A stretch of DNA of 64,000 nucleotides from Peteryoungia rhizophila. GTDB taxonomy: Bacteria; Pseudomonadota; Alphaproteobacteria; Rhizobiales; Rhizobiaceae. Numbering within the stretch: the stretch's first letter is position 1; each line of letters opens with the position of its first letter. Positions 56,772-64,000 of the stretch are shown here, piece after piece. Under the pieces are notes generated by a model, which was not told where the DNA came from, did no database searches, and saw nothing but the letters and a program-made list of their open reading frames with translations. A program made the translations under genes and the position numbers. The stretch is from the NCBI RefSeq assembly GCF_004912145.1, contig NZ_STGT01000003.1, positions 248,001 to 312,000 of the forward strand, in the 5' to 3' direction.

Positions 56772-56792
56772 TTAGTTGCATGAATCAACCAA
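56772..56792. promoter_or_regulatory. Candidate operator upstream of the MarR-GNAT gene
   Basis: TTAGTTG-CATGAAT-CAACCAA has arms that match at 6 of 7 positions, 17 bp before the ATG of a MarR-type regulator. Autoregulation by such sites is common in the MarR family. Confidence 0.45.
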
Positions 56793-56808
56793 TTGCGAGC
56801 GAACCAGG

Positions 56809-57843
56809 ATGCTGCTCTCAGACATCGACGTCGATTCGATCCGCTCGACCTCCCGGCAGCTTGTCCGCCGATTGGGCTTTTTGCGCTCGGACCTCGCCGA
56901 AAGTGGATTGCCGCCCTCTTCAGTTCATGCCCTGATCGAAATCGGCACAGGCACCGACCTCTCCGGCCGGGATCTGTCGGAGATCCTCGGGCTCGACAAA
57001 TCCAGCATCAGCCGACTGCTCGGGAAACTGCAGTCTGCAGGCCTCATCACGGAGACGGTTGCGCCTACGGACGCACGGACCAAGCACCTGTCGCTGACGG
57101 CGGACGGGGCCAAACGGCTCGTCGCCATCGAGGCCTTTGCCCGTGACCAGGTGCGGACGGCGCTTGCGCGGCTCACCACGCAGGAACAACACATCGTGCG
57201 CACCGGCCTCGAGCTCTATGCCGGCGCAATCGGCGGCGGTAGTGCTGACGGTAACGGAGCGACGGCTGTATCTGTGAACCCGGCCACGCCGAGAATGGCC
57301 TCGGTGCAGTCCGGCTGGAGGCCCGGCCTTTTGGGTCGATGCATCGAAATGCATGCCCGGCACTACAGCGAGACCAGCGGCTTCGGCGGTCAATTCGAAG
57401 CGATCGTGGCTGGCGGACTGGCCGAGTTCGCCACCCGCCTCGATCGGCCTTGCAACGCGATCTGGGCCGGGCTGATCGATGAGCGCATCGTCGGCACGAT
57501 CGCCATCGATGGCGAGGACCTGAAGGGAACGACCACATCCGCGAGCGGCGCGCGCCTTGCGCATCTCAGGCTGTTCATCGTCGACCCCTCGGCCCGCGGC
57601 AGCGGCCTCGGCAAGGCCCTGCTGCAGGAGGCGCTGCAGTTCGTCGATACCCAGGATTTTTCGGAGACTCATCTCTGGACATTTCGTGGCCTCGACACCG
57701 CGCGACGTCTCTACGAGGCCTCCGGTTTTCGCCTGGTCGAAGAGCGCCCAGGCAGCCAATGGGGCGCCCATGTCCTGGAACAGCGTTTCGTGCGGGAGCG
57801 GAACGGAAGACTGGTGCGGACGGCGGGGATCGAACCCGCATGA
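56809..57843 (+). CDS. MarR-type regulator fused to GNAT acetyltransferase
   Basis: 344 residues. Residues about 10-145 are a MarR winged helix (SGRDLSEILGLDKSSISRLLGKLQ); residues about 165-330 are a GNAT domain with acetyl-CoA loop PSARGSGLGKALLQ. This fusion is a known family, often autoregulated. The last ten or so codons lie antisense to the 3' end of tRNA-Leu, producing the artefactual-looking RTAGIEPA tail. Divergent from the NMT1-type importer, which it might control. Confidence 0.87.
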   Translation: MLLSDIDVDSIRSTSRQLVRRLGFLRSDLAESGLPPSSVHALIEIGTGTDLSGRDLSEILGLDKSSISRLLGKLQSAGLITETVAPTDARTKHLSLTADGAKRLVAIEAFARDQVRTALARLTTQEQHIVRTGLELYAGAIGGGSADGNGATAVSVNPATPRMASVQSGWRPGLLGRCIEMHARHYSETSGFGGQFEAIVAGGLAEFATRLDRPCNAIWAGLIDERIVGTIAIDGEDLKGTTTSASGARLAHLRLFIVDPSARGSGLGKALLQEALQFVDTQDFSETHLWTFRGLDTARRLYEASGFRLVEERPGSQWGAHVLEQRFVRERNGRLVRTAGIEPA

Positions 57844-57896
57844 CCTAGGCCGAGAGATTTTAAGTCTCTTGCGTCTACCAGTTTCGCCACGTCCGC
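57812..57896 (-). tRNA. tRNA-Leu (anticodon TAA)
   Basis: Minus strand gives an 85-nt class II tRNA: acceptor GCGGACG, anticodon loop CTTAAAA with TAA, a variable arm (GGCCTAGGTCATG region), T-arm GGTTCGATCCC and an encoded CCA at 57812-57814. Its 3' end overlaps the MarR-GNAT gene by 32 bp on the other strand. Confidence 0.96.
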
Positions 57897-58091
57897 GCGT
57901 GAACCTTTTCAAAGGTTTGGAGCCGAAAAGCAAGAGGATGTTTTGCAGCTTCTCTGTCGTGTTTTGCAAAATGCGTTCGTCACGTGTTCCGCCGGCGGGT
58001 CCACGTAGGTGATTCATTTCACCAGACACATTGAAATCGGAAGATCGCCTGCTCTAAATCACAAGGGATGCTCTGGACGGAGGATAAGGCA

Positions 58092-58466
58092 TTGAAAGAC
58101 AAACTCGCTACCGATGAGACGATCGAAACAGTCCTGCCCCATCTCTCAGATCCAGATGGGTACGTTCGTCGAGTTTTTCGCGAAATGCATACTCATGAGG
58201 ACATTCGAGATCGCCTCAGCGTGAGGATCGGCGTTCAGGGAACCGGCCAAAAACCCTACTTCAGGATCGTTCTAGATGCGGTTGCGGGACAAGAGGACCG
58301 TGACGATCAAATCATCGGTGCCTTCTATGATAACGGTGATCCACTGAAAACGTCTGCCAATACGAACTCAAATTGGAGCACTGCAACGACAACCTACTCA
58401 GGGGTCAGAGCCATTTTGGAAAGATGGATGAACCAGCGAAAGCAAGAGCGTTCGATCAGAACGTGA
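58092..58466 (+). CDS. Hypothetical protein
   Basis: About 124 residues, no signal or membrane segment, no recognised family. GGAGG eight bases before a TTG at 58092 (MKDKLATDETIE) favours that start over the ATG at 58068. Codon use is more AT-rich than the chromosomal average here, consistent with accessory DNA. Confidence 0.6.
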   Translation: MKDKLATDETIETVLPHLSDPDGYVRRVFREMHTHEDIRDRLSVRIGVQGTGQKPYFRIVLDAVAGQEDRDDQIIGAFYDNGDPLKTSANTNSNWSTATTTYSGVRAILERWMNQRKQERSIRT

Positions 58467-58647
58467 AACGGTTTCACTCCCTGTAGGTGAGCCACCTGCA
58501 AGAAATCTCAGTTACTTGACCTTGGCCCGTGGTCGCACCATGGCCTTCGGATAAGTTACGGAAATCCCGCGTCCCGGTCGCACTTCCAGGGCGGCACAGC
58601 GAGAACGCAAAGCAGCCCCGTCACCGCGCAAGTCAACTTTCGCCAGC

Positions 58648-59409
58648 TCATAGTTCAGCGTCAGCTACGAATGGCAGCGGGGCAATAGCCTGGTGATTAG
58701 ACGACGGGATATGCCAAAAGCGGACATCGAAATGCAGCTTGGACGCGTCTTGAACAGTTGCCTCAACCTCTTCCGGAAGCATGGGAAAGGTGACTTTAGG
58801 CGCTGTGCGCTTTGGCACTGCAAAGATGTAACGGTACTCATTCCAACCAGTCTGAAATATCAGGGGCTGATCTGGCTGGTGAGGTAGCTTAGGAAGAATC
58901 AGCGCAGCCTGTTGAACCAGAAAATCCGCAATGAGCGTCACGTCGTCAGCCCGCAGATCGGTTTGGCGGAAGTGACCGTAATTGACGGCGGCTGACAGAA
59001 GTCGACGAAACTGTTCGATTAAGGCCGCAATGGCACCCAGTCGGCTATCTAGCTCGTCCCTTCGCTCCTGAATTTCTGATAAGGATTTAAGGACTGCAGT
59101 CGGCACTTGACCGCTAGCAAGCAGACTCGACAGCTCTTTTTCTAGGGCCCCGCACTCTTCCGCAAGCGCATCCGCGCGATCCTTTTGAATGCGGTAAGGC
59201 GCCGCGATAACATTCCACGCGAAGATAAGCAGTACACCACACACTGTTCCGATGAGGCCGACCACTACCCCCGGCATCTCCTCAACGGCCGATTGCTGCC
59301 CCTTCCAAAGGAACAGCGCAACTAAAGATGCACACCCAGTAAAGGCCGCCAGTATCAACGCCCAAATATGAGATACGGTGTCAGAGAAGGCGCGACGAAT
59401 AAAGATCAT
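58648..59409 (-). CDS. Hypothetical membrane protein with coiled coil
   Basis: 253 residues from the ATG at 59409 (an in-frame TTG lies six codons earlier). Two membrane helices (about 12-36 and 47-69) are followed by a coiled coil (about 78-125, DRADALAEECGALEKEL). A soluble C-terminal domain of about 110 residues is of unknown type. Composition is atypical for the window, and neighbours are phage-like or unknown. Confidence 0.7.
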   Translation of the reverse strand: MIFIRRAFSDTVSHIWALILAAFTGCASLVALFLWKGQQSAVEEMPGVVVGLIGTVCGVLLIFAWNVIAAPYRIQKDRADALAEECGALEKELSSLLASGQVPTAVLKSLSEIQERRDELDSRLGAIAALIEQFRRLLSAAVNYGHFRQTDLRADDVTLIADFLVQQAALILPKLPHQPDQPLIFQTGWNEYRYIFAVPKRTAPKVTFPMLPEEVEATVQDASKLHFDVRFWHIPSSNHQAIAPLPFVADAEL

Positions 59410-59673
59410 TCCGGCAAGCTGCACCAAAAGTCACGGCTTGTGGAGTCATCTGCTCAATAATCTCCATAATGAGATCCACGGCTATGCAGCCGACCAACGC
59501 GTCTCAGGCCCTCCGGGCCTACCAAATTTCTTAAATATCAAAGGCATTTAGGTGTCGGTTAGCCACCTCTGTTCCCGTTGTCTTCCGGCGAACCGGCTAA
59601 CCGATCCTCTTGCCCGTCGCCCACGGCAGAGCCATATGCCTTCACAAGGTAAGCGCCTGAGGGGCTTTAAGCG

Positions 59674-59760
59674 ATGCGTTGGGAAATCGTTCTGATCAGT
59701 TTCGTGCTGGCCGCAACAGTCATCTCTGCCGGTTGGCAGATATGGAGCTTGTTCACTTGA
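59674..59760 (+). CDS. 28-residue single-pass membrane peptide
   Basis: ATG at 59674 with GAGGGG nine bases upstream opens a 28-codon frame that is almost entirely one hydrophobic helix (VLISFVLAATVISAGWQIW). Its end overlaps the start of the next frame by 19 bp. The ribosome site and composition support a real small protein, possibly phage-related; function unknown. Confidence 0.45.
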   Translation: MRWEIVLISFVLAATVISAGWQIWSLFT

Positions 59761-60035
59761 CCCATAAGGCAGTGAAAGACCCCGCCCCGACGCTAGGCAT
59801 GTTCAAATTGCCGGAGATCGACATCGACTGCTCGGAATGTGGGCGGCGAGGCCGATACAATCGAGACCGCGCGATAGAGCGTCACGGCGCGGACATGACA
59901 ATGAACCAGTTCATGAGGCTGATGGCCAATTGCCCGAGGGAAGGCAACGAACGAAGGCCATGCCGGGTCGGCTGCTCTGAACTTCTCTATATGTTTCAAG
60001 GTGCGCCCTTCACAGGGAAGTACCAGGGCGACTGA
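59742..60035 (+). CDS. Small putative zinc-binding protein
   Basis: 97 residues if begun at 59742. Cysteines in CSECG (about 43-46) and later CP...CRVGC positions suggest a zinc ribbon. The RDRAIERHGADMTMNQFMRLM segment is helical. Such proteins are frequent in alphaproteobacterial prophages. The start is uncertain; no strong ribosome site is seen. Confidence 0.55.
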   Translation: MELVHLTHKAVKDPAPTLGMFKLPEIDIDCSECGRRGRYNRDRAIERHGADMTMNQFMRLMANCPREGNERRPCRVGCSELLYMFQGAPFTGKYQGD

Positions 60036-60039
60036 GCAC

Positions 60040-60372
60040 TCACCTATCCCTTCGGATCTCGCGATGGATCCGCAGCTCCTCCCGAATGCGATCTGTCTCC
60101 TGAGCGAGAAGCTTCAGGCTCCGGTTTCCGTCATGCACTTCCTCGGTCAGTTCGCGCAGCGCTTCGGTATGCGCTTCGAGCGCCAGTGAGGCCCGGTTGA
60201 GCGCTGTCGGATCGACCACGACAGCGGCAACCTGCGCAGTGGCCGGCGAATTCACGGGTGAAGATTTTTGCCCCTGCATGAGGCCTAAGTGACGAACGGC
60301 GAATATGACTGCCAGGACCACGCCGAAGGAGATCAGCGCCATCGGTGGCAGGTTAGCTATCTGCTGTTCCAT
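60040..60372 (-). CDS. Putative i-spanin-like protein
   Basis: 110 residues: one N-terminal membrane helix (about 10-30, ALISFGVVLAVIFAV) and a C-terminal coiled coil (about 65-105, rich in Glu/Leu/Arg). This is the architecture of Rz-type inner-membrane spanins. It is the last gene of a leftward lysis cassette, overlapping the preceding gene by 20 bp, with GGGGG and AGGA upstream of the ATG at 60372. No Rz1-like lipoprotein was found, so the call is structural inference. Confidence 0.6.
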   Translation of the reverse strand: MEQQIANLPPMALISFGVVLAVIFAVRHLGLMQGQKSSPVNSPATAQVAAVVVDPTALNRASLALEAHTEALRELTEEVHDGNRSLKLLAQETDRIREELRIHREIRRDR

Positions 60373-60814
60373 TCCTGATTTCCCCCTCGTCATGCGCGGC
60401 GCGATGGATGTTGACCAGCTCACCCACCGCAAACAGCGGATAGATGGCGAGCCAGGTCGAGACGACATCGGAGGAGTAGAACCCGAACGTGATGCCTGCC
60501 CAGATGATGCAGCCGATCGCGGCTGACAGCTGCCTGATTTGCGGCGTCACGTTCTTGCGGGCGCCGTTGATGATGAGCCCGACAATGCGAAGCATGCCGA
60601 CCCCGAACATGATCCACCCCAGAAGGTCTTCGGAGGGGAAGAGATCGCGAAAAGCCTTCCAAGCGGGCTGATTGAAGGTCTGTGTCGGCATCAGCAACAC
60701 GCAGCCGAACATCATCATGTGCGCCGCCATGAACCATTCCATCATGCGAGGCCCGAAGCGATGCTGGATGCGGATCCAGATCCCCGGCCCTCTATAGCCG
60801 TTGGCCGGCATCAT
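60353..60814 (-). CDS. Multi-pass membrane protein of the lysis cassette
   Basis: 153 residues with about four membrane helices (for example MMEWFMAAHMMMFGCVLL and LLGWIMFGVGMLRIVGLII). It begins with an ATGA overlap at the holin stop. It may be a second holin or antiholin; no family name can be given. Confidence 0.65.
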   Translation of the reverse strand: MMPANGYRGPGIWIRIQHRFGPRMMEWFMAAHMMMFGCVLLMPTQTFNQPAWKAFRDLFPSEDLLGWIMFGVGMLRIVGLIINGARKNVTPQIRQLSAAIGCIIWAGITFGFYSSDVVSTWLAIYPLFAVGELVNIHRAAHDEGEIRNGTADS

Positions 60815-61341
60815 GACCGCTTCGCCTTCTCGACGGCCTTCATCACCGTATGCCCGCCCATGTAGAGGCTGGTATAGATGGTGAAGATCCCAAAGAAGTT
60901 GGCGAGGTCGATGCCGGCTTCGATCTGGATGCCGGGAACGAGTGCCCAGAGGATCGCATTCACAACAGGCAGAACAATCATGAGCCAGGCGACGCAGGCT
61001 AACATCAGCCACATACCAGCTGGACGCCACGCCCAGCCGAACCAGTGCTCCTTCTGCATCTCGGCAAGCATCAGCTCATTGCCGAGCTCCTGGCTGCGAG
61101 CCTGCGCAAGTATCAGATCGGGCGATTCTTCGACCTCTTCGATCGCGCGCTCGAGGCGATCTGCCGGAAGCTGCGGCAACTGTTCAGGCTGCACGCCGGC
61201 CTGCTTTGCGATCGCGTCGATCACGGCCCCGCCAGCCTCGCCCGCGATGCCACCAACGTGTTTTTCCAGCAGCGCTTTGACGAGGGGAGCGCCGATCCGC
61301 GCGGCGACCTCGATGAGAACGGATGTCAATATGCTCATCAT
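60811..61341 (-). CDS. 3TM-type phage holin
   Basis: 176 residues resembling the 3TM holin family: an amphipathic N-terminal part, a QARSQELGNELMLAEMQKEHWFGWAWRPAGMW segment, then membrane helices (LMLACVAWLMIVLPVVNAIL and FFGIFTIYTSLYMGG). Holins form membrane lesions that release endolysin. It lies 37 bp after the endolysin gene in the same direction. Confidence 0.82.
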   Translation of the reverse strand: MMSILTSVLIEVAARIGAPLVKALLEKHVGGIAGEAGGAVIDAIAKQAGVQPEQLPQLPADRLERAIEEVEESPDLILAQARSQELGNELMLAEMQKEHWFGWAWRPAGMWLMLACVAWLMIVLPVVNAILWALVPGIQIEAGIDLANFFGIFTIYTSLYMGGHTVMKAVEKAKRS

Positions 61342-61378
61342 GCTTGTTCCTCATGAAGGTGTTCAGCTTCTGTCGCCG

Positions 61379-62326
61379 TCAGACGACGGCTTCCCGGCCG
61401 CGCCAGGTGTTCATGCGCCGCGCGATCACATCGCGCTTCCGCCACGCCACATAGACGACCAGGCCAAGCACCCCGACGCCTGCACCCGCTGCAATCCAGA
61501 CCCAGGGCAGCCCGCTCGCGAGCGCAGCGCCACCGGCCGCCACGCCGCCCGCGACGCCCTTGGTCGTCGCTTCCGTCGTCACCGTGGCCTCGCGCCGCAG
61601 CTGCGCCAGTGTCGCCGGACCAAGAATGCCATCTGCCTTTAGGTGCGGATGCGCCTTCTGGAAGGCGAGGATTGCCGTCGTCGTCTTCGGCCCCATCCAG
61701 CCGTCAACTTTGCCGGGATCGAAACCAGCCTTCACGAGCAGCCCTTGCGCTTCGCGCACGACTTCGTCCGGTCCGGAAGGTTTCACTGGCTGTTCGACGC
61801 GCTGCACGCCTTCCGGCTTGGTATAGCGATGGTCTCCATAGTCGCCCCGCAAAAAGAGTGCGGCCTCTTCCCTGCGACGGCGAACCAGCCCAGGGAGCTT
61901 CCTGCCACCGGCGGTGTTGTAGTTGCTGCCTAGGATAGATCCTGCAGACGAAACATTACCCCGACGCCATGCCTCCGCCCAGCGCCAGCCCATCGCACCC
62001 GTGCCGAGGTTGAAGATCGCACTTGTGGCAGCATCCATCTGGTACTGCGTCCGGTCAGCGGGAGAGTTCTTCACAACAGCGGGCTCGAACTCTTCGGCCA
62101 GAACAGCCGCAAAGATCGCATCGTTCTGCGCCATGGTGATCTTTGTCTTGCCAGGCACAAGCCTGGTGATCCCGATCCTTGCCAACTCGCGCCGCACAGC
62201 AGCGCTGCGCATGGTGAAACCATTGCCGATCGTCGGAATGCCGACGGGATCGAGGTAGCAGGTCAGAACGGTGCCTTCATGGCCACGCGTAAATGCGCGG
62301 CCACGTGGGGACGTGGTCGTGATCAT
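61379..62326 (-). CDS. Endolysin: GH24-type lysozyme with peptidoglycan-binding domain
   Basis: 315 residues. The lysozyme domain (about 10-165) has RGHEG with the catalytic Glu and LDPVGIPTIGNGFT with the Asp and Thr, as in T4-like GH24 enzymes. A PG_binding_1 domain (about 185-240, GLLVKAGFDPGKVDGWMGPKTT) and a C-terminal membrane helix (about 270-290) follow. There is no N-terminal signal, so release would need the adjacent holin. First gene of the cassette. Confidence 0.88.
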   Translation of the reverse strand: MITTTSPRGRAFTRGHEGTVLTCYLDPVGIPTIGNGFTMRSAAVRRELARIGITRLVPGKTKITMAQNDAIFAAVLAEEFEPAVVKNSPADRTQYQMDAATSAIFNLGTGAMGWRWAEAWRRGNVSSAGSILGSNYNTAGGRKLPGLVRRRREEAALFLRGDYGDHRYTKPEGVQRVEQPVKPSGPDEVVREAQGLLVKAGFDPGKVDGWMGPKTTTAILAFQKAHPHLKADGILGPATLAQLRREATVTTEATTKGVAGGVAAGGAALASGLPWVWIAAGAGVGVLGLVVYVAWRKRDVIARRMNTWRGREAVV

Positions 62327-62454
62327 GGGTGATCCTCTGTTGGAATTAGGCAGGTATCGGCTACTGATAGGGTCAGGGAACTCGCCATCGATTGACGTTG
62401 ACTGGCTCCAGTGATCTAACGCGGCGGCATGGATTAAACCGGGAGTTGATCTTA

Positions 62455-63450
62455 ATGTTTTCCAAGATCAGGCAGTGGGCGAGGCGCGTCGACAGCAACA
62501 GCAGAAAGACGCTGGAGCGCCTGGAAGCACTGGAGAGAAGCTTGAAAGGCCAGAAGCCTTCCACAAAGAGTATGCCGGACAAGCCAGGGGATCAATCAAA
62601 CTCAAAGCCCTTGAACCTTGACGGCGTGGAAGACGACACCGCTCAGTGGGTCCGAAAACTGGTGAGCACGCGCTTGCCCTGGCTGGCGCCGGAGACGCCT
62701 TGGTTCACCGCTTCATCCGTCCTGTGGCTCGAGGCAAACCTGCAGCAGTCTGATCGCGTCCTGGAATACGGCGGTGGTCGCAGCTCCATCTGGTGGGCAA
62801 AGCACGTCGAGGCGGTGACCACGGTCGAAGCATCGGCAGACTGGGCCGCGGCTATTCTTGCCAACGCCATGTCTCGTCCGGATCTCCTGAAACGTCTTCG
62901 CATTTATATGGCGCCTGCAGATTGGAACCCATCATTCAACTCGGGACTGAAACCCTATTGGAAGCAGAACGACGTCCTGTCCGAGAATGACGCTCTGCTA
63001 ATGGAGAGAGACCTGCTGACGCCGACATTCGACGGCCATAATGTTTGGGCCTTCGATGGCGCAGTTCGTCCATTGGTCATGATGAAGAGGATGAACGATG
63101 ACACCAGCAACGTCGACATCATCGTGGTCGACAATACGGAGTCTCAATTCAGCTCAGCGCTTGCCGACGAGCTGATCCCGTCTGATCACTTCACACGTCT
63201 GGATTTTTGCGCTGGCCCCGGAGACCCGATCCCTGACCATCAAGAGGGCAAGCACATCACCTCCATTTTCGTTAGGCCAGAACGGTTGCGTTCCGCCAAG
63301 ATTGTTGAGACCCCCTACCCTACGACGCTGACCAGCGAGTTGAGGCTTAAGCATCAGACGCCATCCGACTTGCCGGATGACGGCCTGGAGGGCGCCTTGG
63401 AGAAACTCACGCACCGGTTGACACAGATACAGGCGCTAGGCAGGGCTTGA
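62455..63450 (+). CDS. Class I SAM-dependent methyltransferase-like protein
   Basis: 331 residues. An N-terminal helical region (about 1-45) precedes a Rossmann methyltransferase-like domain with VLEYGGGRSSIWWAK as motif I and VTTVEAS as motif II. GGGAG nine bases before the ATG at 62455 sets the start. Proteins of this kind often sit in surface-polysaccharide loci, and an acyltransferase gene follows. Substrate unknown. Confidence 0.75.
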   Translation: MFSKIRQWARRVDSNSRKTLERLEALERSLKGQKPSTKSMPDKPGDQSNSKPLNLDGVEDDTAQWVRKLVSTRLPWLAPETPWFTASSVLWLEANLQQSDRVLEYGGGRSSIWWAKHVEAVTTVEASADWAAAILANAMSRPDLLKRLRIYMAPADWNPSFNSGLKPYWKQNDVLSENDALLMERDLLTPTFDGHNVWAFDGAVRPLVMMKRMNDDTSNVDIIVVDNTESQFSSALADELIPSDHFTRLDFCAGPGDPIPDHQEGKHITSIFVRPERLRSAKIVETPYPTTLTSELRLKHQTPSDLPDDGLEGALEKLTHRLTQIQALGRA

Positions 63451-63628
63451 ATAGCCTGAGCCATGGTTTTGCGCTCGGCAGCCGACATGGGGACCAACGT
63501 TGTTGAGGCTTCCCTTGCGCCAGCTGTGACACAGACGAGTGTTTCACCAAACCCGAGGGATCGGCAGAGAACACACATTGCTCTGCGTCGGTTATGACAG
63601 TAATGACCTACCCAGTTGGGGGTTATCC

Positions 63629-64000
63629 ATGCAGGTCAAATCGGCGCCCAGACGCGGCGACTTCTTTCCCATAGTTGATGCATTGAGAGCGGTCGCGGTA
63701 ACAGCAGTGGTCGGCTATCACGCAGGCCTGCCTTTCCTTCCCGGCGGATACGTGGGAGTCGACATATTCTTCGTGATATCAGGCTTCCTGATCATAAGTC
63801 ATATCCTCGACGAGCAGAGGCGCGGCGTTTTCCGCTTTTCCACATTCTACGCCCGCCGGGCGCTCCGGATCCTGCCACCATACTTTCTCGTGATATGCAC
63901 ATGCATGCTCGTCGCCCCCTTTGTCTTGGTCCTCCCGAGCGAGTTTGAGGAGTTTGGCAAGGAGGTCATGTGGTCCGCCGGCATGGCGGCAAACTATCTG
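63629..64000 (+). CDS. Acyltransferase-3 (OafA/YrhL) family protein, truncated by window end
   Basis: The first 124 codons, open to the last base of the window. The conserved YHAGLPFLPGGYVGVDIFF catalytic-His region, the VISGFLI helix and the FYARRALRILPPYF motif are diagnostic of membrane acyltransferases that O-acetylate polysaccharides or lipids. GGGGG lies seven bases upstream of the ATG. The rest of the gene lies outside. Confidence 0.9.
   Translation, partial: MQVKSAPRRGDFFPIVDALRAVAVTAVVGYHAGLPFLPGGYVGVDIFFVISGFLIISHILDEQRRGVFRFSTFYARRALRILPPYFLVICTCMLVAPFVLVLPSEFEEFGKEVMWSAGMAANYL

Noticed and set aside
56600-56808. TPP or FMN riboswitch before the NMT1-type binding protein
   Set aside because: No CTGAGA or other conserved core was found; a simple dyad is present instead.
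57812-62340. Prophage integrated at tRNA-Leu
   Set aside because: The phage-like genes lie on the 5' side of the tRNA, no duplicated tRNA 3' end was spotted, and no integrase is present in the window.
1-64000. CRISPR array or insertion sequence
   Set aside because: No regularly spaced direct repeats and no transposase-like frame were seen anywhere in the window.

Overview
The window looks like chromosomal DNA of a Rhizobiaceae alphaproteobacterium (Agrobacterium/Rhizobium/Neorhizobium type). Supporting signs are high GC, an ExoR orthologue, a DUF2497/PopZ polar organizer, a surE-pcm-LytM gene block beside serS-tatCBA-scpBA, GANTC sites, and a palindromic intergenic repeat of the RIME kind. 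The species cannot be named from the sequence alone.

Left part (0.2-27 kb), housekeeping and cell envelope. After a DUF815 AAA+ ATPase and a bidirectional terminator, 14 genes all read leftward from about 17.8 to 1.2 kb: dgt, argS, a giant SPOR protein, nagZ, scpA, scpB, an orphan ABC ATPase, tatA, tatB, tatC, serS, surE, pcm and a DipM/NlpD-like LytM lipoprotein. Many junctions are 1-4 nt overlaps, so much of this is one or a few operons for chromosome condensation, Tat export, aminoacylation, protein repair and wall remodelling. erpA and xthA diverge from it. Then come exoR, a FadL-family porin with an AT-rich, repeat-filled upstream region, valS, popZ and a second isoaspartyl-methyltransferase-like gene.

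Middle part (27-57.9 kb), a mosaic of short metabolic and regulatory units. It holds tRNA-Cys and tRNA-Asn, a photolyase, a cysK-alaX-sseA/GNAT cluster, DUF4344 and DUF1203 genes, an OmpA-like protein, an EamA exporter, ald with a divergent Lrp regulator, two PilZ proteins, Tat-dependent cpdB, a LysR/azoR pair, and a 1080-residue Amt ammonium-channel/PAS/GGDEF/EAL fusion. It continues with a HlyU-family protein, a membrane-anchored hydrolase, ilvA, trkH, an NMT1-type ABC importer split by a palindromic repeat, a MarR-GNAT fusion and tRNA-Leu(UAA).

Right part (57.9-64 kb), accessory. Poorly recognisable small genes are followed by a leftward phage-type lysis cassette (endolysin, 3TM holin, a further membrane protein, an i-spanin-like protein) with no capsid, tail or integrase gene in view. 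A methyltransferase-like gene and the start of an acyltransferase-3 gene, probably for surface polysaccharide, run to the window edge.

The most interesting single object is the Amt-GGDEF-EAL protein, which physically joins ammonium sensing or transport to cyclic-di-GMP turnover. Two PilZ genes, a likely class of c-di-GMP receptors, lie about 5 kb away. Other items worth checking are the sulfurtransferase-acetyltransferase fusion, the catalytically degenerate LytM protein, the isolated lysis cassette, and several operator-like dyads (upstream of the porin, the NMT1 importer, the MarR-GNAT gene and cpdB).
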